Of a DNA stretch of 31,148 bases, positions 22,326-31,148 are shown piece after piece. Below the pieces are notes generated by a model. It worked only from the letters and a program-made list of their open reading frames with translations, did not search any database and was not told the origin of the DNA. The translations under genes and the position numbers were made by a program. Source of the DNA: Ruminococcaceae bacterium UBA6416 (GTDB taxonomy: Bacteria; Bacillota; Clostridia; Oscillospirales; Acutalibacteraceae); contig DJPI01000072.1 of the NCBI GenBank assembly GCA_002438505.1, positions 1-31,148 on the forward strand, read 5' to 3'. Position 1 is the stretch's first letter; each line of letters starts with the position of its first letter.

Positions 22326-25300
22326 ATGAAAACAGGAAAAAAGATTCTCAGCGTGCTTCTTTCAATCATTATGATTGCGGGCTCAATGAGCGTTTCTTTT
22401 TCAACCTTCACCGTTTCCGCGGTTGACGGAAATGACCTTAAAACGGCTTTTTCCGCCGTTACAGACACCTCAATGGATAACGGAGACGGAACGCTCCTCA
22501 ACGCCGCTGAGGTGCTGTATCAGTATGTTTACGGTATTGCAAATCCAAATTGCAACGGAGTCGGAGGAAATGGCAGATGGGCAACCGTTGTATCTGTTGC
22601 CAACAACTCCTCCGTTGACTTGAATAACGCCGCAAAAGCTGCTGCTCCCGGCTATGAAGTGCTCATAAATGCTCTCATTCCGACCGCAGGTGTTACCGAT
22701 GATTCGGCGCCGAGTAGAGATAGCGGACATGAAAGACGCAAAAATAATGCCGGAAGTATTAGTTTTAATGAAGGTTGGGTCCGCTACGGCATTAACTCGG
22801 ATGCCAACTATTCTGTCACGGTAACCGCTAATCTTGAAAAAAAACTTTTAGCTTGTGCTTCGCTTAATGATGTTCCGTCAAGCATTCTGACATCTGCAAC
22901 ATACGCTTATTTCAACACCGTGAGAAGAAGCTATGCAAAGCATAATGAAGATGAAAAAAAGTGGGGATATTTGACATATAGGAATTGGTACTGGTCATCC
23001 CTCTCTTGGCACACCCTCTCTCAAAAGCCCTTAAGAACCCCTACCTATGACACCAACGCCTATAAAAACCTCCACGCCTTTGCCGATTGGTTCACTGCCG
23101 AACGTATTAATACCTCTCTCAATGACCTTGTGAACCTTTCCGCGTCAGAGATTAATTCAATCATTGCTTCAAATAATTCCGCTTTTTCAAAGCTTAATGC
23201 CTATTCGGACAATGTTAAAAATCACTTCTTTGACATGGCGGCCGTTAAGGCGTATATGGACAACTGCATTTTTGCTCAGAAAGTTATCAATGCAGAGCCT
23301 GCAATTCTTTCGCTCAATGCGGCAATTACTGCCGGCTATGACGCTCAGAATCTTGCGCAGATGACAACAGTTTACACCGAGCAGAAGCCGAACCTTGACT
23401 TTGTTAAAAATGTTTCGGCTGATGTTATCGAGTATGTCAGAGCCAATTTTGAAGGCTGCGCCGATTTCAGTCTTGAAAACGCGGAAGCTTTCATCTCTCA
23501 GCTTGACAAAGACATTCAGCTTTATAAAATCAGAGAAATTAAAGCTGCTGTTGACACTCTCAGAACGCAGTATCCAAACGCCGAGGCGATAAAGGCCATT
23601 AAGGACAATCAGCTGCTTTGGAATTACTATGACCTTATCAAGGGCTATAACAACACCCTTGAAACGGCGTTCACTCCGTCCTATGTTGCCGAGGTTTTCA
23701 CCGATGGAACGGGCTATGTTAAACAGTTTGAAGCCGAGCTTAAATATGAATGGGATTACAGAGAGGCCGAGGGGCAGTATGAGTCTTACTGGAGCTGGTT
23801 TTTGCCTCTTGTTTACGCCGACCTGACAAAGGTTCCAACCTCAGACATAATCGGCACAGGCATTGCGGAAAATATTCCGAATATTTCAAATGCCGTTTCA
23901 AAAAAGAGCGCATTTGAAGCAATGTATAATAAGTACCTCGCTCTCATTGGTGAAAGCGCAATGAAAGCAATTTTCGGCGAGGGAGAAAACGCTCTCGGCT
24001 TTATCATTGACGATTACATTGCAAGGCTTTATAACACAATTCTTGCCCGCCTTGATTCCGAGGTCAGCACCGCCGTTGGCTACTTTGACGCATACGGCGA
24101 GGTCAATCTTTCAAACTTTACCGCAATCAAGGACGCAGTCGGCAGGGTCGAAAGAGATATCTGGACTTATCTTAATAATAACAACCCCTCAATAATTTCC
24201 GAAAAGCTGCGTGCGGACTACAATCGTCTTGATTCGCTGCTCAATATGTATAACAGCTTTGTTGCTTCAAAGGGTCTTGCAAACTTTAAACAGCAGCATC
24301 TCCACGGCGAAAACGGCGTTTTCATGACCCGTGACGTTACAGACGCCGACCTTGCAAGAAAGAGCGGCGAGGAATATAATGTTGACGAAAAAATTGTTAA
24401 CGAAACAATTTCAAAGCTCGACTCATTCCTGACCAGTAAGGATTTCACAGACCTTGTGAATGTTGACGCGGACAACCTGAGCGATTACATCAAGCAGGTT
24501 CTTGCTGATAATCTTTATACAAATGATTTTGTCAATATGCTCATGGGCATTCTCTATCCGGAGCTTGTTAAGGCACTTGAAAACCTTTATAATTCGCTTC
24601 CGCGCGAGATTTGGTACGATGCCAAGTTATGGAAAGATAATATTGCGCTGTCATATAAGCCGCTTACGGAGATAATTTCCGGACTCAAAATGGGACTTTA
24701 TCCCAACCAGGTTGCAAATTATATTGACGGTTTTGACGCTGTCAGAAGTCAGCTTTATTCAGCCGGAGGAAACTGGAACGCCCTCAAAAAGGACGGAAAA
24801 CTCATTCTCGACTGGGGCATTGACAGCATTAAGCCTGAAAACTACAATACGGCTGCTGAATTTATTAACGCAAAAAAAGCTCGTTTCATGAGTGCAATGA
24901 GCGAGTCGTTTGATGCAATTCTTCCAATCATCAGAATTCTTTTTGCTGATTGGGGCGGATATAATGAAACGGTCAACAGCGCCGGTTACGCCCATCCATA
25001 CGGAGTTACCATCGCCGCAGACCTTAACCTCACGGCAAGCGGCTGCGCGGGTTATTCCGACCTTGTTACTCCGATTTTGGAGGCTCTCGGCTGCAGCAAC
25101 ATTCCGACCTATGCCGAAGTTAGCGGCTATACAACTTCACGTCAGTTTGTTAATGCAATTTTCAATCCACTCATTGATTTTGTTGAAAACAAGCTTGCAA
25201 AAAGTCCGGTTGAAACCCTTTGCTCGGTTCTTCCGAATCTTGCCTATGCAATTCCGATGGATAAGCTTTGGGAAAGGCTGCAATATCTCAATATTACACT

Positions 25301-28300
25301 CAACTATAAGGCCCATGAATCAAAGCTCAATATAGAAGTCACCAAGGGTAGCTACAGTCTCCGGCTTAATGAGCTTGTCAACAAAAACTCGCTGAAGCTT
25401 GATTTTGATGTCTCCTCGTTCAGCTCCATTGTTTCATATCTTGTTTCAATGTTTATTCCTGGTATCAAGTCCGGTTCACTGCCTGTTATGAATGCGGGAA
25501 AGCTCATCACATACGCCTCCCTTGACACGAATGCACCGACAAAGCGCCGCAACGGCAGCCGCATAAACTTCACCGCGGACAAGGCGGACGTTTTCATGGC
25601 GCTTCTCGATTATCTCACAAGATGCCTTGGAAACAGCGACTTTGTCAACCTTGTTTATAAACAGTTTTCAAAAGACCCGGAGATGACTCCGGAGCTTAAA
25701 AAGATTATTGAAAACATCTATACAAGCACGTCTGACAAAAACGGAAACATGGCTCTTGCCGCAATAATCGAGCTGCTCAATCAGACGCAGTACGCTCTTG
25801 AAGATTACAAATGGCTGAAAAAGGACAGCAGCGCCGGAACCATTGAGGGAACAACCCCGGCTTCAAAGGTATATCTTTCCTACGGCAATGACTGGACAAA
25901 GGAAGCAGCAAATTATGTTGCAGATAATCTTTCGTCCGTTGTTCAATCGGTTCTTAAAACTGCCGGCAGTGACCTTGACCTTTCAAAGAGCATAACCGAT
26001 GCCGTTGGCACTCTGTTCACAAACAAAGCCGTTACCGGCATTGCAAAAGGCCTTTCCTCGCTCATTTCGCTTCCCAAAAAGGTTACCGAGCTTATTAACA
26101 GCGAACTCGGAGTTGATCTCACCGCTTTTGAAGGATATAAAGACCTTGCCGATGACCATTCCTGGGGCTTTGCGGACGGTGACCGCGAGGGCTTTACAGA
26201 GGCTCTTCTCAGCGTACTTGAGCCGCTTGAGCCGCTTTTCGGCTTCCTTTTCAAGGGTGAAAATGTTCGCCTTTTCAAAAACAGCGCAAACCTTGTTCTT
26301 TACGGAAACAATGGTTATGACACGGCGCTGGTTCCGCTCCTTGAGGCGCTCGGCTGTAATGTTAAGACTGCCGACAGCTTTGAAGCAAAGGACACGCTGA
26401 ATGTTGTTCTTGATTCTCTCTATGCAAGAATTGATAAGCTCATCTCAGACCCCGTTAATGAAATTCTTGAGCTTCTTCCCGGTGTTGTTTATTATGTTTC
26501 TTCAAACGGACTTTCAACGTCAATAAGAAATCTTCTCCATCCGCTTTATGTCATTATCGACACTATCCGCCCGGTTTATGAGATTGACGTCAAGGCTCTT
26601 GCCGCTCAGCTTGGAGCAGAAAACGGCTTCAAGGATCTCGGTGCTTCATGTCTTGTTGGAAAAATTGAAGAAATGACGGGTCTGAAGCTTGACGGACTTG
26701 CGCTTCTTCTTGAGGACGTCAGCAAAGCTGCCGCAACAGAGTATAACTCAAAGAGTGCCTTCCTCAAAAATAACGCATATAAGGGCGCATATAACACCGG
26801 AGTATTTGATAAGGGCGACATGGTGACCGTTGTTATCAGCTATCTGCTTGAAGCACTCTCCGTCAGCGAAAACGCAGCCGTTGTTGACAAGCTTCTCGGC
26901 ACCGAAAACATCACAAAGGCAATTCTCAGTGTTTTCAAGGGTACCGACCCGGAGAAGAAAAAAATCAACTGGATGTATTATTTCGGCGAGGACACCGATT
27001 TTTCAAAGTATAACTTTGAAAAGGGAGTTGTCATAACACCGACTATCCAGTCACTGACCTATCCGAACAACTGGACAAAGGGTGCCGCCGAGTATATTGC
27101 CGCAAACCTTGATTCTGTCATTAATGACGCTCTCAAGGCTTCCGGCGAAAGCGGAACGCTTTCAGATGTTTTGAAGGCAAATCTCAATTTCTTCACGGGG
27201 GAAACGCTTGAAAAAATTAAAAACTCTGTTCTTGATCTTCTCAAGGATGCTGACAAAACTCTTGTTAACACTGCAAATGCTGTTCTTAGTCTTGACCTTT
27301 CCTCGCTTGAAAGCTACACCGCTCCGGCAGGAGAGCTGACGGCAAAGCAGTTTGCGTCCGAGCTTTCAAAAATTCTCTCCTCCGTTGAAGGTCTTGTGAA
27401 CTGGCTGCTGTTCTCAAAGGATTACAGGTTCTTCACCGGAACGGAAAAGGACAGCGAGGGCAACTACATTTATAACGACATCATCACCGTCAAGGGTGCT
27501 GACGGCTATAAAAACGGTCTTGTTCCCGTTCTTGAGGCTATCGGATGCAGAAATCTTCCGGCGGCTGACGACAAAAACGCACTCAGCAAAGCGCTTGTTT
27601 CACTCTGTGAAAGGGTTGATGAAATCCTTTCCGACCCGGCAAACGAGGTTCTTGAGGTTCTTCCGAACGTGATTTACTTCATCAATGCAAACGGACTTAC
27701 CGCAAGCGTTTATAATGCGCTCAGCGCCGTTTACGCTCTTTCCGCATCGCTCGAAAAGCTCGGAACAAAGGTTGATGTCAATGAACTTCTTGGATTTGAC
27801 ACCTCGGACCTTTCCGCCGAAAAGCTCTTTGAGCTTGCTCAGGAAAAGACGGGAATGGATCTTTCTCCCATTGCAGGAACATTCTCTGACCTTTGCGTTG
27901 GAACAATCAAGCAGTATCTTTCCGTCAGCGGCGAGTATGCCTATAAGATGGAGTACAACACGGAAACCGACCGCAAGGATATGGTTACTCTTATTCTCAC
28001 ATCTCTTGTTGAAACCGTTAAACTCAAAGGCAACGAGGAAAAGCTGCGCAAGCTTATCGGTAATAACACATATGATGCCGTTCTCGGAGTGATGAATCTG
28101 CGCAGGTTTGATATGCAGAAGATTGACTACAGAAATACCGAGTATGCCGATACTGACAAGACTTTCTCCGCTCTTGAGTCCTCAAAGCTCTTTGAGGGTT
28201 ACAACAAATTCGGCCCGCTTTATCAAAAAGAGATGGCGCAGTATATTGCGGATAATATTGACAAATTCCTTGATAACCTCGTCTATCTTCTCGGAATACA

Positions 28301-29654
28301 GATTGACGGAAATTATGTTGCCTCATTCAAGGATATGATCAATGCGTTTGTGAACGGTTCTGTTTATAACAGCAAAAATGCACAGGCAATTCTTGATAAG
28401 CTCCTTGAATTCTCCGGAAAGATTGACGCAATGGACGGCGGCGCCCACATCAAAGCGCTCATTAAGGAGTCACTCGGCGTTGATCTTAATGCGTGGAATT
28501 CAATCAAAATTCCGGAATTTACCGATGACCGCGCAAAGTTTACCGCAGCACTCTGCAGCATCGCTCGTCCGCTTCAGCCCGTTCTTGAATGGATGCTTTT
28601 AAACAAGGACTTCAGCTTCTTTGTTGATGAAAACAAAGAGAATCTTGTGACGCTTCTCGGTGCTGAGGGCTATGCCTACGGCGTTATTCCGATTCTTGAA
28701 GCGCTTGATTGCAAGAATGTTCTCACTCCGGATGAATATTATTCCGCTGCCGAGACGAACGGCGATGCAATCATTACGGCCATTACAGAGCCGCTCTTTG
28801 ACCGTCTTGATGACATCATGACAAACCCGGCGGAAAAAATAACGGAAATTCTGCCGCAGCTCATCTATTTTGTCAACAGCAACGGTCTTGATACCTGCTT
28901 CAAGAATGCACTTCATTCAGTATACGGAATTCTTAATGCGATTGCTCCGCTTGTTAAGGTTGACCTTTACAGCCTTATCAACATAAGGCTTGATGAGGTT
29001 ACATTTGAAAGCCTGTTTAAGCTTCTGCTTGAAAACCTTTCAGAAAAGACCGGACAGAAGCTCACGGCCATTGAGATTGACTCTTTCGCCGAGCTGACAG
29101 TCGGAAAGCTTGTCAGCTACACCTCGGCTAACGGCGAAAAGGCATACAAAATGGTATATAGCGGTGAATTTTCAAAGGCTGAGCTTATAACCGTTATTGA
29201 AAGGCTTGCAATAAGATTCGTTATGCACGAGGATAACCGCGCAAAGCTTTTGACAATTCTCAAAGAAAATTGCAACATGAGCGCGGACGCTGAAAAATAT
29301 ATCAAAGCCGTGCTTGACCTCATTGCAACCTATGAAACAACATACTTCGGAATGGACAAATCACTCTTTGTTCTCTATGAAATATTCTATGGAGCCAACA
29401 AAGGCACTGACCACGCCGCAACGGGACTCAAAAATCTTAATGCAATGTGGAAAAAGATTCTTCAGAATTTGAATGGTTCTGATGACCCAAATGTTAAGGG
29501 GCTTGGAACGCTGATTGGAAATATTCTTGACAAGACCACCGGAGGAATTATTGATTCCGATGGAATTGCCTCAAAGGGCTTCATCGTCTTTTGGCAGAAG
29601 ATTATTGAAATGTTCAAGAAAATCGGCGAGTTTTTCAAAAAGCTTTTTAAGTAA
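22326..29654 (+). CDS. Giant secreted repeat protein (2442 residues)
   Basis: Function not recognised. Residues 1-34 are a signal peptide (KKILSVLLSIIMIAGSMSVS, probable cleavage near VSA-VD), similar in style to that of the lipase-like protein. Residues 35-840 are mixed, then mostly helical, without a known domain. From about 840 to 2380 the protein contains four diverged repeats of about 390-420 residues, best marked by PxLEALGC (near 914, 1338, 1735; LEALDC near 2123), ExLPxxxYxxxxNGL and, in the last three, WTKxAAxYIAxNL-type openings (near 1188, 1581, 1964). There is no LPXTG, dockerin, SLH or transmembrane anchor. It ends in an amphipathic helix (WQKIIEMFKKIGEFFKKLFK). ATG 22326 follows AAAGGAGG. 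A surface scaffold or adhesin is plausible but unproven. Confidence 0.85.
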   Translation: MKTGKKILSVLLSIIMIAGSMSVSFSTFTVSAVDGNDLKTAFSAVTDTSMDNGDGTLLNAAEVLYQYVYGIANPNCNGVGGNGRWATVVSVANNSSVDLNNAAKAAAPGYEVLINALIPTAGVTDDSAPSRDSGHERRKNNAGSISFNEGWVRYGINSDANYSVTVTANLEKKLLACASLNDVPSSILTSATYAYFNTVRRSYAKHNEDEKKWGYLTYRNWYWSSLSWHTLSQKPLRTPTYDTNAYKNLHAFADWFTAERINTSLNDLVNLSASEINSIIASNNSAFSKLNAYSDNVKNHFFDMAAVKAYMDNCIFAQKVINAEPAILSLNAAITAGYDAQNLAQMTTVYTEQKPNLDFVKNVSADVIEYVRANFEGCADFSLENAEAFISQLDKDIQLYKIREIKAAVDTLRTQYPNAEAIKAIKDNQLLWNYYDLIKGYNNTLETAFTPSYVAEVFTDGTGYVKQFEAELKYEWDYREAEGQYESYWSWFLPLVYADLTKVPTSDIIGTGIAENIPNISNAVSKKSAFEAMYNKYLALIGESAMKAIFGEGENALGFIIDDYIARLYNTILARLDSEVSTAVGYFDAYGEVNLSNFTAIKDAVGRVERDIWTYLNNNNPSIISEKLRADYNRLDSLLNMYNSFVASKGLANFKQQHLHGENGVFMTRDVTDADLARKSGEEYNVDEKIVNETISKLDSFLTSKDFTDLVNVDADNLSDYIKQVLADNLYTNDFVNMLMGILYPELVKALENLYNSLPREIWYDAKLWKDNIALSYKPLTEIISGLKMGLYPNQVANYIDGFDAVRSQLYSAGGNWNALKKDGKLILDWGIDSIKPENYNTAAEFINAKKARFMSAMSESFDAILPIIRILFADWGGYNETVNSAGYAHPYGVTIAADLNLTASGCAGYSDLVTPILEALGCSNIPTYAEVSGYTTSRQFVNAIFNPLIDFVENKLAKSPVETLCSVLPNLAYAIPMDKLWERLQYLNITLNYKAHESKLNIEVTKGSYSLRLNELVNKNSLKLDFDVSSFSSIVSYLVSMFIPGIKSGSLPVMNAGKLITYASLDTNAPTKRRNGSRINFTADKADVFMALLDYLTRCLGNSDFVNLVYKQFSKDPEMTPELKKIIENIYTSTSDKNGNMALAAIIELLNQTQYALEDYKWLKKDSSAGTIEGTTPASKVYLSYGNDWTKEAANYVADNLSSVVQSVLKTAGSDLDLSKSITDAVGTLFTNKAVTGIAKGLSSLISLPKKVTELINSELGVDLTAFEGYKDLADDHSWGFADGDREGFTEALLSVLEPLEPLFGFLFKGENVRLFKNSANLVLYGNNGYDTALVPLLEALGCNVKTADSFEAKDTLNVVLDSLYARIDKLISDPVNEILELLPGVVYYVSSNGLSTSIRNLLHPLYVIIDTIRPVYEIDVKALAAQLGAENGFKDLGASCLVGKIEEMTGLKLDGLALLLEDVSKAAATEYNSKSAFLKNNAYKGAYNTGVFDKGDMVTVVISYLLEALSVSENAAVVDKLLGTENITKAILSVFKGTDPEKKKINWMYYFGEDTDFSKYNFEKGVVITPTIQSLTYPNNWTKGAAEYIAANLDSVINDALKASGESGTLSDVLKANLNFFTGETLEKIKNSVLDLLKDADKTLVNTANAVLSLDLSSLESYTAPAGELTAKQFASELSKILSSVEGLVNWLLFSKDYRFFTGTEKDSEGNYIYNDIITVKGADGYKNGLVPVLEAIGCRNLPAADDKNALSKALVSLCERVDEILSDPANEVLEVLPNVIYFINANGLTASVYNALSAVYALSASLEKLGTKVDVNELLGFDTSDLSAEKLFELAQEKTGMDLSPIAGTFSDLCVGTIKQYLSVSGEYAYKMEYNTETDRKDMVTLILTSLVETVKLKGNEEKLRKLIGNNTYDAVLGVMNLRRFDMQKIDYRNTEYADTDKTFSALESSKLFEGYNKFGPLYQKEMAQYIADNIDKFLDNLVYLLGIQIDGNYVASFKDMINAFVNGSVYNSKNAQAILDKLLEFSGKIDAMDGGAHIKALIKESLGVDLNAWNSIKIPEFTDDRAKFTAALCSIARPLQPVLEWMLLNKDFSFFVDENKENLVTLLGAEGYAYGVIPILEALDCKNVLTPDEYYSAAETNGDAIITAITEPLFDRLDDIMTNPAEKITEILPQLIYFVNSNGLDTCFKNALHSVYGILNAIAPLVKVDLYSLINIRLDEVTFESLFKLLLENLSEKTGQKLTAIEIDSFAELTVGKLVSYTSANGEKAYKMVYSGEFSKAELITVIERLAIRFVMHEDNRAKLLTILKENCNMSADAEKYIKAVLDLIATYETTYFGMDKSLFVLYEIFYGANKGTDHAATGLKNLNAMWKKILQNLNGSDDPNVKGLGTLIGNILDKTTGGIIDSDGIASKGFIVFWQKIIEMFKKIGEFFKKLFK

Positions 29655-29660
29655 CACAAA

Positions 29661-29700
29661 AAACAGTGGCTGCCTGAAAAAAGGCAGCCGCTGTTTTTTT
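29661..29700 (+). terminator. Terminator of the giant protein gene
   Basis: A 15-bp stem (29661-29675 with 29682-29696, one T-G wobble, core GGCTGCCT/AGGCAGCC) runs directly into seven T's. Confidence 0.95.
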
Positions 29701-29740
29701 CTGAGGGTCAAACAAAAATCCACGCACAGAATGCTTTTTA

Positions 29741-29781
29741 GTCTGCATTTTCAGAACAATCTCATTAAGCAGTGAAAGCCG
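29741..29781 (+). repeat. Intergenic repeat, copy B
   Basis: Second copy of the 41-bp element at 21996-22036, again followed by GTTTATTAATT. It lies in the 336-bp gap between the giant gene and the ROK regulator, which otherwise holds only the regulator promoter. Confidence 0.6.
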
Positions 29782-29923
29782 TAAATGTAGCTACGGTTTA
29801 TTAATTGCGCATTTGAAACAACGCAACAAAGCATTGCCGAATGCCGGCTTGAATTACGGAAGATTGACAATTTTGGTGATTTTGTGTGGAATTTATTAAA
29901 CTTTAATTTGGTTGTTGCGTGTG

Positions 29924-29952
29924 TTGACAACGGTCAAATTGTGTGCTATATT
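29924..29952 (+). promoter_or_regulatory. Promoter of the ROK regulator
   Basis: TTGACA (29924-29929), 17 bp, TATATT (29947-29952), close to consensus. Confidence 0.8.
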
Positions 29953-29990
29953 TTTAACATGGTGTTGGTAATAAAACGCGGAGGTGCTTT

Positions 29991-30986
29991 GTGGAATCGA
30001 ATGCGGATATGTCTTTAGTTAAATTGGTGAATTACAGACGTGTTTGGGATTATGTCCACAGCCACGGTGAAGAGACCATTCCGCAAATTTCAAAAGCAAC
30101 CGGTTTAAGTCTTCCGACCGTTACAAGAGCCATTGAGTATAGCCTTGCAGAAGGAATCATGCACTCGGTTGGAATTGTCGGCGGCGAAAGAGGGAGGAAG
30201 GCTCAGCTTTATTCCCTTGCTCCCGATTATATGCACTTTGTGTTCGTTTCGATTCACAGCAATAAGCTGCATTTTGAAATCCACGATTTTTTAAGCCGTG
30301 TAATGCAAAAGGGAACCGTCATTGTTGATGACAAAACTGTTCTTTCAACGCTTTGCGCTCTGGCTGAAGAAGCCACCAAAAAAGATCCGCTTATCAAATT
30401 TTTGGGAATTGCTTTCTCCGGAGTTGTTTTTGAAGGTCGAATTGTTGAGTCTTTTGACTTTCCGTCGCTTGCTGGATTTCCTCTGGAGGAATTTCTTGAA
30501 AATGAATATTCGATAATGGTTGCCATTGAAAACGATCTTCATGCCGCTGTGGCGTGTTTTTCAAAATACGCGCCTGAATATAAAGCCGGTATTACAGTTG
30601 CCTTTTATTTTGGCAATGAAGGTTACGGCTCCGGAATTTTGATTGATGGAAAGCTTTTGCATGGTGTTTGCGGTTCTGCGGGTGAACTTCATAATGTTGT
30701 TACAACAAATAAAGATGAACGCTCAAGTCTCACTTACGCAGAAGCTTTGCGTTCATTAGTCACCATTTTGAATCCGGATAGAGTGGTTCTTTATCCAAAC
30801 GGAAACACTGATTTTGAAGAAGTAAGAAAACTTGCGCTTATCGGCGTTCCCGAATATCAAGTTCCGCTGTTTATTGGGGGCAGAGATTTTACGACCGATA
30901 CATTTATCGGATTGGTTGCTTTGTGCAAAGAAATGCTTATTGAACCGTATGCCAAAGTCCGTGTTCTCAAACTTGCAATTAAGTAA
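29991..30986 (+). CDS. ROK-family transcriptional regulator
   Basis: A 331-residue sugar-responsive DNA-binding protein of the NagC/XylR type. Residues about 10-75 are a winged helix-turn-helix (SHGEETIPQISKATGLSLPT, then VTRAIEYSLAEGIM), followed by a sugar-kinase-like ROK domain with IENDLHAAV near 179, GNEGYGSGILIDGKLLHG and CGSAGELHNV near 230. The usual cysteine-rich zinc motif (CxCGxxGC) after that segment is absent, as in some regulators that have lost kinase activity. GTG 29991 lies 6 bp after GGAGG; ATG 30009 is an alternative. It stands alone after a terminator and probably controls genes beyond the window edge or itself. The ligand is unknown. Confidence 0.85.
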   Translation: MESNADMSLVKLVNYRRVWDYVHSHGEETIPQISKATGLSLPTVTRAIEYSLAEGIMHSVGIVGGERGRKAQLYSLAPDYMHFVFVSIHSNKLHFEIHDFLSRVMQKGTVIVDDKTVLSTLCALAEEATKKDPLIKFLGIAFSGVVFEGRIVESFDFPSLAGFPLEEFLENEYSIMVAIENDLHAAVACFSKYAPEYKAGITVAFYFGNEGYGSGILIDGKLLHGVCGSAGELHNVVTTNKDERSSLTYAEALRSLVTILNPDRVVLYPNGNTDFEEVRKLALIGVPEYQVPLFIGGRDFTTDTFIGLVALCKEMLIEPYAKVRVLKLAIK

Positions 30987-31032
30987 TGTGAATATTAAGA
31001 AATTGATTGCTTCAATTTCTTTAATTTAAACC

Positions 31033-31057
31033 AATTAATAACGAGGTGTTATTAATT
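31033..31057. promoter_or_regulatory. Perfect inverted repeat downstream of the ROK gene
   Basis: AATTAATAAC-GAGGT-GTTATTAATT, a perfect 10-bp inverted repeat with a 5-bp centre. There is no GC core and no T-run, so an operator is more likely than a terminator. It lies 46 bp after the ROK stop and upstream of a possible next gene. Confidence 0.5.
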
Positions 31058-31112
31058 AACAGCCTTGTTAAAATATATGCCCAAGGAAGGAGGCTTCGAA
31101 AAAGGTTAGTTA

Positions 31113-31148
31113 ATGCGTGTTTATCAAAAGACAGACAACATACTAAAT
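31113..31148 (+). CDS. Possible start of a further gene, cut by the window edge
   Basis: ATG 31113 opens a frame of 12 codons (MRVYQKTDNILN) that runs off the window. AAAGG lies 7 bp upstream and a stronger GGAGG lies 20 bp upstream. Too short to identify. Confidence 0.3.
   Translation, partial: MRVYQKTDNILN

Noticed and set aside
22174..22329. A 51-codon open frame with a hydrophobic start whose stop overlaps the ATG of the giant protein gene
   Set aside because: It has no ribosome site and spans the predicted promoter and 5' hairpin of the giant gene, so it would be transcribed only from an unseen upstream promoter.

Overview
The window looks like chromosomal DNA of an anaerobic, spore-forming Firmicute of the class Clostridia, probably a gut Oscillospirales/Ruminococcaceae-type bacterium. 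This is inferred from moderate GC, strong GGAGG ribosome sites, consensus sigma-A promoters, a sporulation sigma-G gene and several plant or host glycan and polyol genes. I see no tRNA, rRNA, IS element, phage gene or CRISPR array.

Bases 1-9330 are mostly housekeeping: the 3' part of a GH27 alpha-galactosidase with an inserted domain, a small flavin-binding split-barrel protein, a convergent metY-cysK sulfur assimilation operon with a consensus promoter, NAD-dependent DNA ligase (ligA) with a protein of unknown function behind it, a SanA/YdcF-type membrane protein preceded by four 11-bp phased repeats, a small exported protein, and sigG on the minus strand.

Bases 9400-18760 are catabolic: a 1005-residue GH2 beta-galactosidase, then a five-gene unit iolG-iolB-iolD-iolE plus a metallophosphoesterase. 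The four iol enzymes would take myo-inositol as far as 5-dehydro-2-deoxy-gluconate. The kinase IolC, the aldolase IolJ and a transporter are not in the window.

Bases 18790-29700 hold the most unusual part. A secreted lipase-like protein, in which cysteine sits where the nucleophilic serine is expected, is followed by five tandem, individually transcribed tiny genes of 37-50 codons. Each has its own near-identical promoter, its own small hairpin at the predicted mRNA 5' end and its own strong terminator. They encode near-neutral, strongly amphipathic helical peptides without signal peptides. Next comes a 2442-residue secreted repeat protein. Both large secreted proteins end in an amphipathic helix resembling the C-terminal halves of the peptides. 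I consider this locus (about 18.8-29.7 kb) the candidate undescribed system. A membrane-active, phenol-soluble-modulin-like or cell-surface role is possible but is inference only.

The window ends with a ROK-family transcriptional regulator and about 160 bp containing an inverted repeat and perhaps the start of another gene. Start sites were chosen by ribosome-site spacing and family alignment; several differ from the longest open frame.
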